Counted from the first letter of the stretch, positions 27,952-37,224 are shown. The stretch is 64,000 bases of DNA from Sporocytophaga myxococcoides (GCF_000775915.1 NZ_BBLT01000013.1:1-64000); one strand, 5' to 3'. Made by a program: numbers and translations. The notes: generated by a model not told the origin, from the letters alone.

Positions 27952-29928
27952 TTATTTCTTTTTAAAGACCTCTTTCACATCTTCAAGATAAGCTCTTAGA
28001 AGTTCCGCAACACTCCAGGCCTGAGCAACACAACCTTTAGGAGCATATGGTTCATTTCCGTCAAATATCTCCGATATGCTGCCTATTGCTGCTTCGCTTA
28101 GATGGTATTGGAAATTTTGTATCCATTGCTCTACTTCCTGTCTTCCTTTATCTCCTTCAAGTCTTACCTTCGCTGTTATGTATGGTCCAATCAGCCATCC
28201 CCATACAGTTCCCTGGTGATATGCACCGTCTCTTGCAAGCCGATCTCCTGAGTAATTGCCTTTGTATTGAGGATCATCAGGAGACAAACTTCGTAATCCA
28301 ACCGGAGTTAAAAGTTTTTCTTCTGTTATCTTGAGTATTGAAGCTGATAGTTCATTATCCAGAAGCGGATAAGGTAAACTGATAGCAAAAAGCATATTAG
28401 GCCTTACTGCACTGTTGTGTTCATATTGATTAATATAATCATAAAGATACCCCTGATCTTTTATTACAAAAGTATCAAGGAAAGCGTTTTTAATATGTCC
28501 TGCCCTTTCATAGAACTGACGACTTGCTTTCAGTTCACCCTTGAGATCTGCAAGTTCTCCCAGAATCATTAGAGCATTGTACCAAAGAGCATTGATTTCA
28601 ACAGCTTTGCCTTCCCTTGGTGTCACAACCCAATTGCCAATTTTTGCATCCATCCAGGTAAGCTGAACCCCATGCTGCCCGGCATACAGTAAACCATCTT
28701 CCTGAACCTTTATATTATATCTTGTACCTCTATCGTGCCATTGAATAATATCTTTCAAAGAAGAATAGAGGTCTTTCAGAACAAACGTTTTATCTCCCGA
28801 ATAATCAAGATATTTTTTTATTGCAATAAAGAACCATAAAGTAGCATCCACTGTGTTGTATTCCGGTTCTTCCCCTACATCAGGAAATCTATTGGGAATC
28901 ATTCCCATATCTATACTTTTGGCAAATGCTTTAAGTATTTTTTTTGCCTCATCGAACCTACCTGTAACCAGACAAATTCCGGGGAGTGAAATCATTGTAT
29001 CTCTCCCCCAGTCTGAGAACCAATGGTAGCCAGCAATAATTGTTTTAAGATTCTTTCCCCTCTTCACCACAAACTGATCTGCAGCAATGGCAAGTCTTTG
29101 AGAAAGATCATCTTTAAACGGAATATTTCTTGTGATTTTTTCCCTACGTTTCCTTTCAGAGGAAATCAGTTTAAACGGATCTTTTCTTGAAGGATCTTTG
29201 TCTGAAATAATTACTCCGATTTTATTTCCCTGTTTCAGTTTAACACTGAAATTTCCATAGCTAAACAAATCTTCGGAGAACTGTAGACCTCGGTTTTGCT
29301 CTTCCCCGTATTCAAAATTAAGAAACCATGCAGGAGTGAATTTAAAGTTAGAATTTTTAAGAAATATGTAGGAAGGTGGCAAACCTTCATATGGATCCAT
29401 TTTCAGAACTCCATTACCAAATACAGCCTCCCACCTCAAATTTTTATTCTCTTTAATTAATCCATGATAATCTCTGTAAGATATAAACGGTTTTAATTCC
29501 AGCTCAAACTCATCAACAGCATTCTTTACTTCATAAGTCACCACGATTGTATTTTCATCATAGATAGCAGCAATCGTTTTCACTATTTCAATATTATCCC
29601 CTATTTTATAATGAAACACGGGAAAATACTCCTGCTCATATTTATCAAAATACTCCAGGCCAGTAGCACAGATATTGGATGGGAATTGATTCGCACTTAA
29701 TTCGAATTTTACTCCTTTAAACTTAATAAATTCTTCGAGTTTTGAAATCAAAACCATTCTTCCCACCGGTGGATGAGTGGCAACAACAAACATTCCATGA
29801 TAACTTCTGGTATTGGCACCGGATAAAGATCCGCTCGCCCATCCCCCTAAGCCATTCGTTTCCAACCACTCCCTGGAAGAAGCTTTTGAAAAATCCTTAA
29901 TAATATTGTCGCTGATGGTAATTTTCAT
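27952..29928 (-). CDS. Amylo-alpha-1,6-glucosidase / glycogen debranching enzyme
   Basis: A 658-residue GH133-type enzyme. An N-terminal glycogen-debranching domain (about 1-240, beginning ASSREWLETNGLGGWASG) precedes an (alpha/alpha)6 catalytic domain with GYHWFSDWGRDTMISLPG, NTVDATLWFFIA and GAYHQGTVWGWLIGP. It hydrolyses alpha-1,6 branch stubs of glycogen. The branching enzyme at 52272 does the opposite step. It converges on the DUF5686 gene with no terminator visible between the two stop codons. Confidence 0.92.
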   Translation of the reverse strand: MKITISDNIIKDFSKASSREWLETNGLGGWASGSLSGANTRSYHGMFVVATHPPVGRMVLISKLEEFIKFKGVKFELSANQFPSNICATGLEYFDKYEQEYFPVFHYKIGDNIEIVKTIAAIYDENTIVVTYEVKNAVDEFELELKPFISYRDYHGLIKENKNLRWEAVFGNGVLKMDPYEGLPPSYIFLKNSNFKFTPAWFLNFEYGEEQNRGLQFSEDLFSYGNFSVKLKQGNKIGVIISDKDPSRKDPFKLISSERKRREKITRNIPFKDDLSQRLAIAADQFVVKRGKNLKTIIAGYHWFSDWGRDTMISLPGICLVTGRFDEAKKILKAFAKSIDMGMIPNRFPDVGEEPEYNTVDATLWFFIAIKKYLDYSGDKTFVLKDLYSSLKDIIQWHDRGTRYNIKVQEDGLLYAGQHGVQLTWMDAKIGNWVVTPREGKAVEINALWYNALMILGELADLKGELKASRQFYERAGHIKNAFLDTFVIKDQGYLYDYINQYEHNSAVRPNMLFAISLPYPLLDNELSASILKITEEKLLTPVGLRSLSPDDPQYKGNYSGDRLARDGAYHQGTVWGWLIGPYITAKVRLEGDKGRQEVEQWIQNFQYHLSEAAIGSISEIFDGNEPYAPKGCVAQAWSVAELLRAYLEDVKEVFKKK

Positions 29929-30119
29929 TGCTCTGAAAAATATAACTCCAATTATACTGACTTAAATTTGACAATTTTATTCATTTATTCATAAGAATAC
30001 TCTTAAATAAAAGCCAGCCAAAGTAAAATAGGGAAAGCTAAATAATGTTTAATTTTACTTCGTTCATATCAATATACCCACCCTGGTTCAAATCTTAATA
30101 CAAAAAATAAGACGGAAAT

Positions 30120-31193
30120 ATGTATCTTTTGAGAAATTTTATTGAGAAATACATACAGATGTCCTGTTTCAGACTGGTTGCTTTAATATTAATTTTATTG
30201 TCAACACAATTATGTTTCTCCCAAGAGCATACTAGCAAAAAAACGAAGTATGACACTCTCTATATTATAAGTTACTCTCATTTACTTACAACAAAAGGAA
30301 CATTTATAATCAGAGGCAATAACTTTAATATTTACGATAAAACCAGCAAAAGAAGCTTAAAGTATAAACCTAATCAAAGCCTGGCAATGGGATTTGCAGG
30401 TTATCACAAAAAAATCGGTCTTGAGCTTGCATTCAATCTCCCTTTCATCAATAATGATAATGATAAGTATGGTAAAACATACCAGAGAGATTTGCACGCC
30501 AGCAGATATGGCAGGAAAACGATCATTGACCTGAACCTTCAGACTTATAAAGGTTTTTACATTGAAAATGCCAAAGAACTAAACCCTTCATGGAATTCAA
30601 AACTTGATCCTTATCCTAAAAGACCGGATATCTCTACAATAGCTTTAGGAGGTAGTTTTTATTATATTCTTAATTCCAGTCGTTTTTCATACCGTGCAGC
30701 ATTCATCCAGGATGAAGCTCAAAAGCAAAGAGCTGGATCTCTTTTGTTAGGTGGTTATGTAAACTATTTTAATCTTCGGTCAGATTCAAGCATCATACCC
30801 ATACAGCTTGAATCAGCTTTTTCCGACAGAGCATATTTGATCAAAGGGAAAACCCTAACATTTGGAGCAGGAGTTGGTTATGCCTATACTTTAGTAATCC
30901 GAAAGCATTTCTTCATAACTCTTTCTGCAATTCCAGGTATTGCATTGGTAAATTTTGAAGGTCAAAAAGAAAACATGGATTATTTTTACACCAAAACAAA
31001 AATTGCATTAAGATCCCAAATCCGTTTTGCAACAGGATATAATAGAGGTAAGTTCTATGCGGGATTCAATTTAACGACCGATAATATTTCAATGGACAAC
31101 TCAGAGCAATCGTCAATAAACTACCACCTTGGCAACATCAGATTTTATGCTGGACGCCGCTTTGACTTGAGTAAAATCATAAGTAAATTTTAA
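30120..31193 (+). CDS. DUF4421-family putative outer-membrane protein
   Basis: 357 residues. After a hydrophobic signal (about 14-34, LVALILILLSTQLCFSQ) come alternating beta-strand-like segments and a C-terminal phenylalanine-rich end, typical of a beta-barrel. DUF4421 has no known function. The next gene starts 11 bases later, suggesting an operon with the ElyC-like and PAP2-like genes. A methionine at residue 14 is an alternative start nearer the signal peptide. Confidence 0.75.
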   Translation: MYLLRNFIEKYIQMSCFRLVALILILLSTQLCFSQEHTSKKTKYDTLYIISYSHLLTTKGTFIIRGNNFNIYDKTSKRSLKYKPNQSLAMGFAGYHKKIGLELAFNLPFINNDNDKYGKTYQRDLHASRYGRKTIIDLNLQTYKGFYIENAKELNPSWNSKLDPYPKRPDISTIALGGSFYYILNSSRFSYRAAFIQDEAQKQRAGSLLLGGYVNYFNLRSDSSIIPIQLESAFSDRAYLIKGKTLTFGAGVGYAYTLVIRKHFFITLSAIPGIALVNFEGQKENMDYFYTKTKIALRSQIRFATGYNRGKFYAGFNLTTDNISMDNSEQSSINYHLGNIRFYAGRRFDLSKIISKF

Positions 31194-31204
31194 TTCCTCA
31201 TTTT

Positions 31205-31855
31205 ATGAAAAAATATTTTTTCCCATTAGGCCTTGTTTATTTTTTAGCACTTCTCACTTCTTGTGCAACTCGCAAACCTGAGAGGTACCTTAATCAGGCC
31301 ATGCAATCAGAGCCATATGATGTCATTATTGTTCCCGGAATCCCTTATCCATATGAAAATGGCAACTGGCATCCTGTAATGAAAATAAGAGTCTACTGGT
31401 CTGAATATCTTTATAAAAAAGGTATTGCCAAAAATATTATTTATTCCGGAAGTGCTGTATATACTCCTTATGTTGAAAGTAAGATTATGGCATTATATGG
31501 TGAAGCTCTTGGCATTCCTAAAGAGAAAATTTTTGCAGAAACCAAAGCTGAGCATAGCACAGAAAACCTCTATTACTCTTATAAGATGGCCCAGAAAATG
31601 GGATTTAAAAGAATTGCACTGGCAACTGATCCTTATCAGGATAAGTTATTAAGAAGGTTTGGTAAAAAATTTAAACTTGATGTAGCCCATATCCCTATTG
31701 TATTTGACACATTAAAACAAATCAACAAAATAGATCCTAAGATCATAGACTCTACAGCTCAGGTCCAAAACTTCATCAGCATCACAGAAAGGGAAAGTTT
31801 TTGGAAACGTTGGAAAGGAACTTTAGGAAAGAATATCAATTTTGAAGAAGAATAA
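31205..31855 (+). CDS. ElyC/SanA/YdcF-family lipoprotein
   Basis: 216 residues with a lipoprotein signal (LLTSC, Cys about 20). The DUF218-type fold is recognised from YDVIIVPGIPYP, NIIYSGSAVYTPYVES and AEHSTENLYYS. SanA and ElyC relatives affect envelope integrity and peptidoglycan-lipid carrier metabolism in other bacteria; activity here is unknown. It sits between DUF4421 and a PAP2 phosphatase, so a role in envelope lipid handling is a reasonable inference. Confidence 0.82.
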   Translation: MKKYFFPLGLVYFLALLTSCATRKPERYLNQAMQSEPYDVIIVPGIPYPYENGNWHPVMKIRVYWSEYLYKKGIAKNIIYSGSAVYTPYVESKIMALYGEALGIPKEKIFAETKAEHSTENLYYSYKMAQKMGFKRIALATDPYQDKLLRRFGKKFKLDVAHIPIVFDTLKQINKIDPKIIDSTAQVQNFISITERESFWKRWKGTLGKNINFEEE

Positions 31856-31917
31856 ATACTCCACTAACATTTTCAACACTACTGAGGTTAAATCATAACA
31901 CTGCAAGTTTTTTGAAA

Positions 31918-32718
31918 ATGGTAAAAGTAGCACTAACCACAATCCTTATATTAATTAATACTTTTAATATTTGCCTCGCACAGACCAGCCCTTATAGAGT
32001 CAGAGCGATTGATGTTATTTCAATTCCTGTAGCAGGTGGCCTTAGTTTACTTGGATTAAAAGAGCTGAGGGCCAAACCAAGACTGGACAGTGCTTATGTA
32101 GTGACTTTAAGTCCGGCCGATGTTAATGCATTTGACAGAGGAGCAACCCGCAGGGATTATAATAATGCAGGAGTCTTTTCAGATGCAGCTTTGTATACTT
32201 CTATTGCGATTCCGTTTTTAACTCTACTGGATAAAAACATAAGGCATGACGGATTAAAAATAGTAACACTATATCTGGAAACTATGGGCGCCATGGGTGT
32301 AATATATACTTGGGGAGTGAGTCAGACCAGAAGAAAACGACCTTATGTTTATAATGCGGAAGTGGAAATGGAAAAAAGGACGGGGAAAGGCGCTTTAAAC
32401 TCATTCTTTGCAGGACATCCTGCCGCGGCGGCGGCTTCCACTTTTTTTGCAGCAAAAGTTCTTCATGACTATTACCCTGACATGAAAAATGAGTGGATTA
32501 TATGGACTGTAGCCTCAATTCCTCCTGCACTTGTAGGATATTTCAGATACCAAAACGGACAGCATTTCCCAACTGATATCATTGCTGGCCTTCCGATCGG
32601 TGTTGCCTTAGGAATTTTAATTCCGGAAATTCATAAAAAGAAGAAAGATTCAAATATTTCTATCATACCAACATATATCAATCAAACAGGAATTGTGGCC
32701 CTTACTTATAAGTTCTGA
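31918..32718 (+). CDS. PAP2-family membrane phosphatase
   Basis: About 266 residues from the ATG at 31918 (a TTG lies six bases upstream). The three PAP2 motifs are visible in variant form: RRKRPYVYN, FFAGHPAAAAAS (usually PSGH) and RYQNGQHFPTDIIAG, whose His and Asp are catalytic. Family members dephosphorylate phosphatidate or undecaprenyl diphosphate. An N-terminal signal or anchor and several hydrophobic helices are present. The 3' end overlaps the opposite-strand AcpH-like gene by 17 bases. Confidence 0.88.
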   Translation: MVKVALTTILILINTFNICLAQTSPYRVRAIDVISIPVAGGLSLLGLKELRAKPRLDSAYVVTLSPADVNAFDRGATRRDYNNAGVFSDAALYTSIAIPFLTLLDKNIRHDGLKIVTLYLETMGAMGVIYTWGVSQTRRKRPYVYNAEVEMEKRTGKGALNSFFAGHPAAAAASTFFAAKVLHDYYPDMKNEWIIWTVASIPPALVGYFRYQNGQHFPTDIIAGLPIGVALGILIPEIHKKKKDSNISIIPTYINQTGIVALTYKF

Positions 32719-33340
32719 TAATCCTGGGAGTTTTAACTTGAGAATTTTCCTCAAGAATATTTTTACAACCAGTTTGGACAAATTCAGTCAAATCCTTTAG
32801 AACAATAGTAAAATCTTTTCTGAATTCCACATAGCTTTCAAGAAAATCTGTAAGGGCATATTCGAAATTTCCCTTTAAAGTATCTCTTTTGGCCATTAGT
32901 TTTATGTATTTATGAACGCCATTCATAGTTTCAAGGAGACCAAACAGATTATTAGAAATTATGAAAGGCAAAAGTCTATTCATTTTATAGGGAAATACGG
33001 AATGAAATTCCAGTAAATCCTGATAAAGATTTTGAACAAAGTCGAGAAATGGATATCCGGATCTTTCTTTCCATGTGGATGCTAAAAGATGATCATACAA
33101 GAGATCCACAACATCTTCCGTATATTTTGAAAACTTAGGGCTTAAACGTTTCTGACTTGCAAGATAAAAAGAATGGGACCTTTTAAATTTAGTAACAAGA
33201 TGATTTGCGAGAATACCTTTCCTGATTTCCGAGCCATAATTATCAACTTTTGCTGGTTTTACATTTGAGCCAATAAAACTTCCAACCATGATATCTTTTG
33301 ATTCGGAAAGGAATAAATAAGTGTTTAAAAGAAATCCCAT
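32702..33340 (-). CDS. Degenerate AcpH-like (ACP phosphodiesterase family) protein
   Basis: 212 residues, homologous by eye to the neighbour at 33446 (shared IMVGSFI/VIVGNFI, VVDLLYDHLLASTW/IVDIFYDHFLAVEW). The residues that look catalytic in the neighbour are replaced: His6 by Asn, Asp25 by Ser, His46 by Asn, Asp50 by Thr and Asp54 by Arg, while YDH is kept. It is therefore likely a pseudoenzyme or has another function. It lies 105 bases downstream of the intact copy on the same strand. Confidence 0.75.
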   Translation of the reverse strand: MGFLLNTYLFLSESKDIMVGSFIGSNVKPAKVDNYGSEIRKGILANHLVTKFKRSHSFYLASQKRLSPKFSKYTEDVVDLLYDHLLASTWKERSGYPFLDFVQNLYQDLLEFHSVFPYKMNRLLPFIISNNLFGLLETMNGVHKYIKLMAKRDTLKGNFEYALTDFLESYVEFRKDFTIVLKDLTEFVQTGCKNILEENSQVKTPRIIRTYK

Positions 33341-33445
33341 AATGGTTAATTTAAATTGGATCAGAAAGATCCGGTTTAAATAAGTGTATGGATGTAAAAC
33401 AAATATTGACTCAAAAAATTCGAAGCCTTCAAAAAATCAGTATTA

Positions 33446-34033
33446 TCACTGAATCTTCATCTCTTCCACAAACTGTATAATCTCTGGAAAAAAAGCGTTA
33501 AACTCTTCTTTATACAAATCATAATCCTTAATAAGAGCATTGCAGGCAGTCTCCATTCGGGAATGAAAAGTTGCCCGCCTTGACATTCCCTCAAAAGTTC
33601 TCTCAAGTGATTTTATTTCTGAATAATTGTAAAGCCAGTTTTGGTTTCTCATATGGGTCAGGAGAAACTTAATATGGTCCGAAAGATATTGAGGATAGCT
33701 TTCCAATAAATCATAAGAGGCCTGAGCGAAGTCTTTAAGCGAGATTTCAGGATAATAATTTCCCCATTCTACTGCCAAAAAATGGTCATAGAAAATATCA
33801 ACAATAACAGGAGAATATTTTCCATACTCAGTATATAACCTCTGTTTGCTCTTTTTTACCCAAGCATTCTTATCTGTAAATTCATCAATACTTCTATGAA
33901 GCACTATACCTGGTAAAACTTCAGGAGATAGCTCTTTTAATTCCTTTCCCCTTATTCCATCCGCAATAAAATTCCCTACGATAACTTCATCAGAAAGACT
34001 CCTTGACAAATATAAATGCCCCAGAAAATTCAT
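33446..34033 (-). CDS. ACP phosphodiesterase (AcpH) family protein
   Basis: 195 residues. Hallmarks are MNFLGHLYLS, VGNFIADGIRG, GIVLHRSIDEFTD and FYDHFLAVEW. AcpH removes the phosphopantetheine arm of acyl carrier protein and is a non-canonical HD-type phosphodiesterase; candidate metal or catalytic residues are Asp25, His46, Asp50, Asp54, Asp82 and His83 (approximate numbering). It follows the small outer-membrane gene in the order 34564 to 33446 with a three-base gap. Confidence 0.88.
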   Translation of the reverse strand: MNFLGHLYLSRSLSDEVIVGNFIADGIRGKELKELSPEVLPGIVLHRSIDEFTDKNAWVKKSKQRLYTEYGKYSPVIVDIFYDHFLAVEWGNYYPEISLKDFAQASYDLLESYPQYLSDHIKFLLTHMRNQNWLYNYSEIKSLERTFEGMSRRATFHSRMETACNALIKDYDLYKEEFNAFFPEIIQFVEEMKIQ

Positions 34034-34036
34034 CTA

Positions 34037-34564
34037 TTATTCTGCTTTCTTCTTAAAATTTTTGAAAATATTTACTCCCAGGCCAAATTCGAAATACACT
34101 CCATTTTCTCGTTTATCAGGAAAGTTTTCTGTTTTAAAGTGAGTATTCATGTATCCTAACTGAAATTGAGAATAAAATCTGGATCCGAAATAAGTTTTTA
34201 AACCCGTAAGGAGAATGAGAGAATTTCCTTTAGAAATTACAGTTGCTCCCCCTCCATAAAAAAGTCCCTCTTCCTTTCTTGATCCGTATCCGGCAGAAAC
34301 GATCCATCTCCAATTATAAAATATTTTTGATAATGGCATTATTTCCTGATAAACCCCAACCGCCCAATAGTCGTTCCCAGGCGCCAGTCTTAAAGTAGTG
34401 TTGAGAACCTGGATATCAGCTGCTGGAATAGGAGAAAAATTAACTCCTCCTATTCCATCATAAATTCCTAAATTAAATTTCTTTTTTTCGGGAGGGATAA
34501 TCTGTCCAACGCTATTGAAATAGGACAAAAGACACAATGTTGTCAGTACCGTGCGTACAATCAT
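34037..34564 (-). CDS. Small exported protein, probable outer-membrane barrel, function unknown
   Basis: About 175 residues from the ATG at 34564 (a TTG three codons upstream is less likely). A signal peptide ends near SVGQ (about 21). The rest is glycine- and aromatic-rich with alternating strands (GLKTYFGSRFYSQFQLGY, YFEFGLGVNIF), suggesting a small beta-barrel. No family is recognised. A perfect 12-bp inverted repeat ends four bases before the ATG. The AcpH gene follows three bases after the stop. Confidence 0.65.
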   Translation of the reverse strand: MIVRTVLTTLCLLSYFNSVGQIIPPEKKKFNLGIYDGIGGVNFSPIPAADIQVLNTTLRLAPGNDYWAVGVYQEIMPLSKIFYNWRWIVSAGYGSRKEEGLFYGGGATVISKGNSLILLTGLKTYFGSRFYSQFQLGYMNTHFKTENFPDKRENGVYFEFGLGVNIFKNFKKKAE

Positions 34565-34568
34565 TAAA

Positions 34569-34600
34569 CTCAATTTTTACTGAATATAGTAAAAATTGAG
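34569..34600 (-). promoter_or_regulatory. Perfect inverted repeat next to a start codon
   Basis: CTCAATTTTTAC (34569-34580) and GTAAAAATTGAG (34589-34600) pair over 12 bases with an 8-base loop. On the minus strand only TTTA separates it from the ATG at 34564. There is no T run, so a terminator is unlikely; an operator or start-occluding hairpin is possible. Confidence 0.5.
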
Positions 34601-34642
34601 GAATTAATATTAACTCAATTTGAATCCTGGTAATGAAAGAAT

Positions 34643-34984
34643 TTACAGCAATTCTCTTATTTTTACTTCTTCCCTTCCAATCACAGCTTTATTACCTTTA
34701 ATTAATATCGGGCGTTCAATAAGAACCGGATTTTCAGATAAAATTTTAATCCATTGCTTATCCGTAAAGGACTTACCTTTATAATTTTCAACAAAAAGAG
34801 GTTCTTTCTTTCTTACCAAATCCTCAGGTTTTATTTTAAGCTTGGCTATGATATCCTGTAACTCCTCTATCGTGAGGGGATTTTTCAGATATTCTATTAT
34901 TTCAGGATTTTCACCAGATTCTGTCAGAATAGCCAAGGCTTGCCTGCTTTTGGTACATCTGGGATTGTGTAATATTTGAATCAT
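34643..34984 (-). CDS. ArsC/Spx-family thiol protein (arsenate-reductase-like)
   Basis: 113 residues with the opening ILHNPRCTKSRQAL (Cys10, as CxxS) and the typical EYLKNPLTIEEL and RKKEPLFVENY segments and C-terminal RPILIKGNKAVIGR of ArsC-like proteins. This branch (YffB/ArsC) includes glutaredoxin-coupled arsenate reductases and proteins with no proven arsenate role. No ars regulator or pump is nearby. Its ATG overlaps the hslV stop by one base (TAATG), so it is translationally coupled to hslV. Confidence 0.85.
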   Translation of the reverse strand: MIQILHNPRCTKSRQALAILTESGENPEIIEYLKNPLTIEELQDIIAKLKIKPEDLVRKKEPLFVENYKGKSFTDKQWIKILSENPVLIERPILIKGNKAVIGREEVKIRELL

Positions 34985-35523
34985 TATTTAATCGTCTCTA
35001 TTATTAAGTTATGATTAGTATAAATACAGATATCCCCTGCTATATTCAGACTTTCTCTAACAATCTCTTCTGCAGAAAGGTGAGGTGCGTGCTTTTTTAA
35101 TGCCAGTGCTGCAGATTGCGCATACATTGCCCCCGAACCAATTGCAGCGATCTGATTGTCAGGCTCAATAACATCGCCAGTTCCGGAAACAATCAGAATT
35201 TCATCTTTATCAGCCGCAATTAGCATTGCTTCGAGTTTTCTCAGATATCTGTCAGTCCTCCAGTCTTTTGCAAGTTCAATTGCCCCTCTTTTCAAATTCC
35301 CTCCATAAGAATTCAGCTTTTCTTCCAATCTCTCAAGTAATGTAAAAGCGTCAGCAGTGCTTCCGGCAAAGCCACAAATGATCTTTCCGTCAAATAATTT
35401 TCTGATTTTCTTAACATTACTTTTAGCAATTGTATTGCCCAGTGTTGCCTGTCCATCAGCTCCGATAGCAACTTCACCTTTATGAATTACAGAAATTACA
35501 GTTGTTGATTTAATTTTTTCCAT
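34984..35523 (-). CDS. hslV: ATP-dependent protease subunit HslV
   Basis: 179 residues. A proteasome-type threonine protease: the mature N-terminus would be the Thr pair in KSTTVISV after a six-residue propeptide. [14 protein letters not shown]-like NVKKIRKL and [16 protein letters not shown] are typical of HslV. It needs HslU, which is not encoded in this window. It precedes an ArsC-like gene with a one-base overlap. Confidence 0.93.
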   Translation of the reverse strand: MEKIKSTTVISVIHKGEVAIGADGQATLGNTIAKSNVKKIRKLFDGKIICGFAGSTADAFTLLERLEEKLNSYGGNLKRGAIELAKDWRTDRYLRKLEAMLIAADKDEILIVSGTGDVIEPDNQIAAIGSGAMYAQSAALALKKHAPHLSAEEIVRESLNIAGDICIYTNHNLIIETIK

Positions 35524-35568
35524 TTACTTAAAAATCTTTAAAAAATTTAAATACACTTCACTCTTATA

Positions 35569-35606
35569 AACAAATAAGCCTCCCGGATGTTGAGAGGCTT
35601 ATTCTT
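35569..35606 (-). terminator. Likely terminator of the E2 gene
   Basis: The stem AATAAGCCTC/GAGGCTTATT (35573-35582 with 35594-35603) has an 11-base loop and is followed on the minus strand by a weak T-rich stretch. It lies between the E2 stop and the hslV start. Confidence 0.5.
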
Positions 35607-35616
35607 TTATTTTTTA

Positions 35617-37224
35617 CTAAACCAGAATTCTAACCGGATCTTCCAAGAAGTCTTTCAGAGTTTGAAGGAATGCAGATCCAACTGCTCCATCCAATGCTCT
35701 GTGATCGCATGATAGAGTAAGTTTCATCACATTACCTATTTTTATTTCACCGTTTTTAACGATTGGTAGTTGTTTAATGCCTCCAACTGCTAGAATTGCG
35801 GCATCCGGAGGATTGATAATTGCTGTAAATTCTTCTATACCGAACATTCCCAGGTTCGATATAGTAAATGTATTTCCAGACATTTCAGCAGGTGTCAGTT
35901 TTTTATTTTTTGCTTTTCCACCCAGCTCTTTTACTTCTGTTCCTATCTGAGATAATGATTTATTATCAGCAAATTTCAAAACAGGCACAAGAAGGCCTTC
36001 TTCAACCGCAACTGCAACACCTATATGGATATGATGATTATATCTTATTTTATCACCTAACCAAGACGAATTTACTTTCGGATGCTTTCTTAAAGCTGCT
36101 GCCGTGGCCTTTATTACCATGTCGTTGAAAGAAATTTTGACAGGAGCAACCTCATTGATGCTTGCTCTTGCCTCGATTGCCTTATCCATGTTTACTTCCA
36201 TAGTCAGATAGAAGTGAGGAGCCCCGAATTTACTTTCGCCGAGTCTTTTAGCAATTGTTTTTCTCATTTGAGAAACAGAAACCTCCTCAAAACTTTCCTG
36301 ACCTACATAAGCAGGAGCAGAAACGGTTTTTGTTTCAGCAGATACAGGAGTTGCTGCAGGAGCTTTAAAGCTTTCTATGTCTTTCTTAACAATTCTACCA
36401 AATTCTCCTGATCCATGAACCTGCTGCAGATCAATACCTTTGTCTTTTGCAATTTTTCTTGCCAGTGGAGAAGCTTTCAGTCTCTGATCACCACTGGAAA
36501 CGGAAGATGTTTGCGCTGTTGACTGGAGAGCCGTACTCTCTTTCTTTTCTTCTTTTGCTGCAGGTGCTGCAGAAGGTGTCCCTGATGCTGCAGCTGAAAG
36601 CAATGTCTGATAATCAGCCCCCTGCTCTCCTATTATAGCAAGGACCCCGTCTACAACAACAGCTTCTCCATCCTTAACACCTACATATAATAATATACCG
36701 TCATTGTATGATTCCAACTCCATGGTAGCTTTATCAGTTGCTACCTCTGCAAGCAAATCACCGGATTTAACTTTATCACCTACTTTTTTATGCCAGGCAA
36801 CGATGGTACCTTCAGTCATGGTATCACTCATTTTGGGCATTCTGATTATCTCAGCATTAATATTTGATGTATCCACTTTAGCTGCTGTTTTCTGAGGAGC
36901 CGGCTCAGGTTTAGTTTCTGAAGGAGCAGATGCAGGAGTTGCACCACCTTTACCCACGCTGCTCAAAAGCCCGTCGATGTTTTCTCCATCTTTTCCAATG
37001 ATAGCAATTACTCCATCCACAGGAGCTGATTCTTTTTCCTTTACACCTATAAATAAAAGTGTACCATCCTCGTAAGATTCCAGCTCCATTGTAGCCTTGT
37101 CAGTTTCAACCTCAGCAAGTACGTCTCCGGACTTTACTTTGTCTCCTACTTTTTTATGCCACGTAGCAATAACACCATCAGTCATGGTATCACTCATTTT
37201 GGGCATTCTGATCACTTCAGCCAT
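35617..37224 (-). CDS. Dihydrolipoyl acyltransferase E2 (pyruvate dehydrogenase type, two lipoyl domains)
   Basis: A 535-residue core subunit. Two N-terminal lipoyl domains (about 1-80 and 128-205) each carry DKATMELES with the lipoylated Lys (Lys43 in the first). They are joined by Ala/Pro-rich linkers. A peripheral subunit-binding domain (about 250-290, ASPLARKIAKDKGID) and a C-terminal acyltransferase domain with SCDHRALDGAVGSAFL (His and Asp catalytic) follow. It is probably pyruvate dehydrogenase E2; an E1 partner is not adjacent. Alone on the minus strand, with terminators on both sides. Confidence 0.92.
   Translation of the reverse strand: MAEVIRMPKMSDTMTDGVIATWHKKVGDKVKSGDVLAEVETDKATMELESYEDGTLLFIGVKEKESAPVDGVIAIIGKDGENIDGLLSSVGKGGATPASAPSETKPEPAPQKTAAKVDTSNINAEIIRMPKMSDTMTEGTIVAWHKKVGDKVKSGDLLAEVATDKATMELESYNDGILLYVGVKDGEAVVVDGVLAIIGEQGADYQTLLSAAASGTPSAAPAAKEEKKESTALQSTAQTSSVSSGDQRLKASPLARKIAKDKGIDLQQVHGSGEFGRIVKKDIESFKAPAATPVSAETKTVSAPAYVGQESFEEVSVSQMRKTIAKRLGESKFGAPHFYLTMEVNMDKAIEARASINEVAPVKISFNDMVIKATAAALRKHPKVNSSWLGDKIRYNHHIHIGVAVAVEEGLLVPVLKFADNKSLSQIGTEVKELGGKAKNKKLTPAEMSGNTFTISNLGMFGIEEFTAIINPPDAAILAVGGIKQLPIVKNGEIKIGNVMKLTLSCDHRALDGAVGSAFLQTLKDFLEDPVRILV

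Noticed and set aside
29929-30119. A possible promoter pair between the debranching gene and DUF4421
   Set aside because: TATAATTG near 29945 (minus strand) is only a partial match to TAnnTTTG and its spacing is wrong, so no promoter is claimed.
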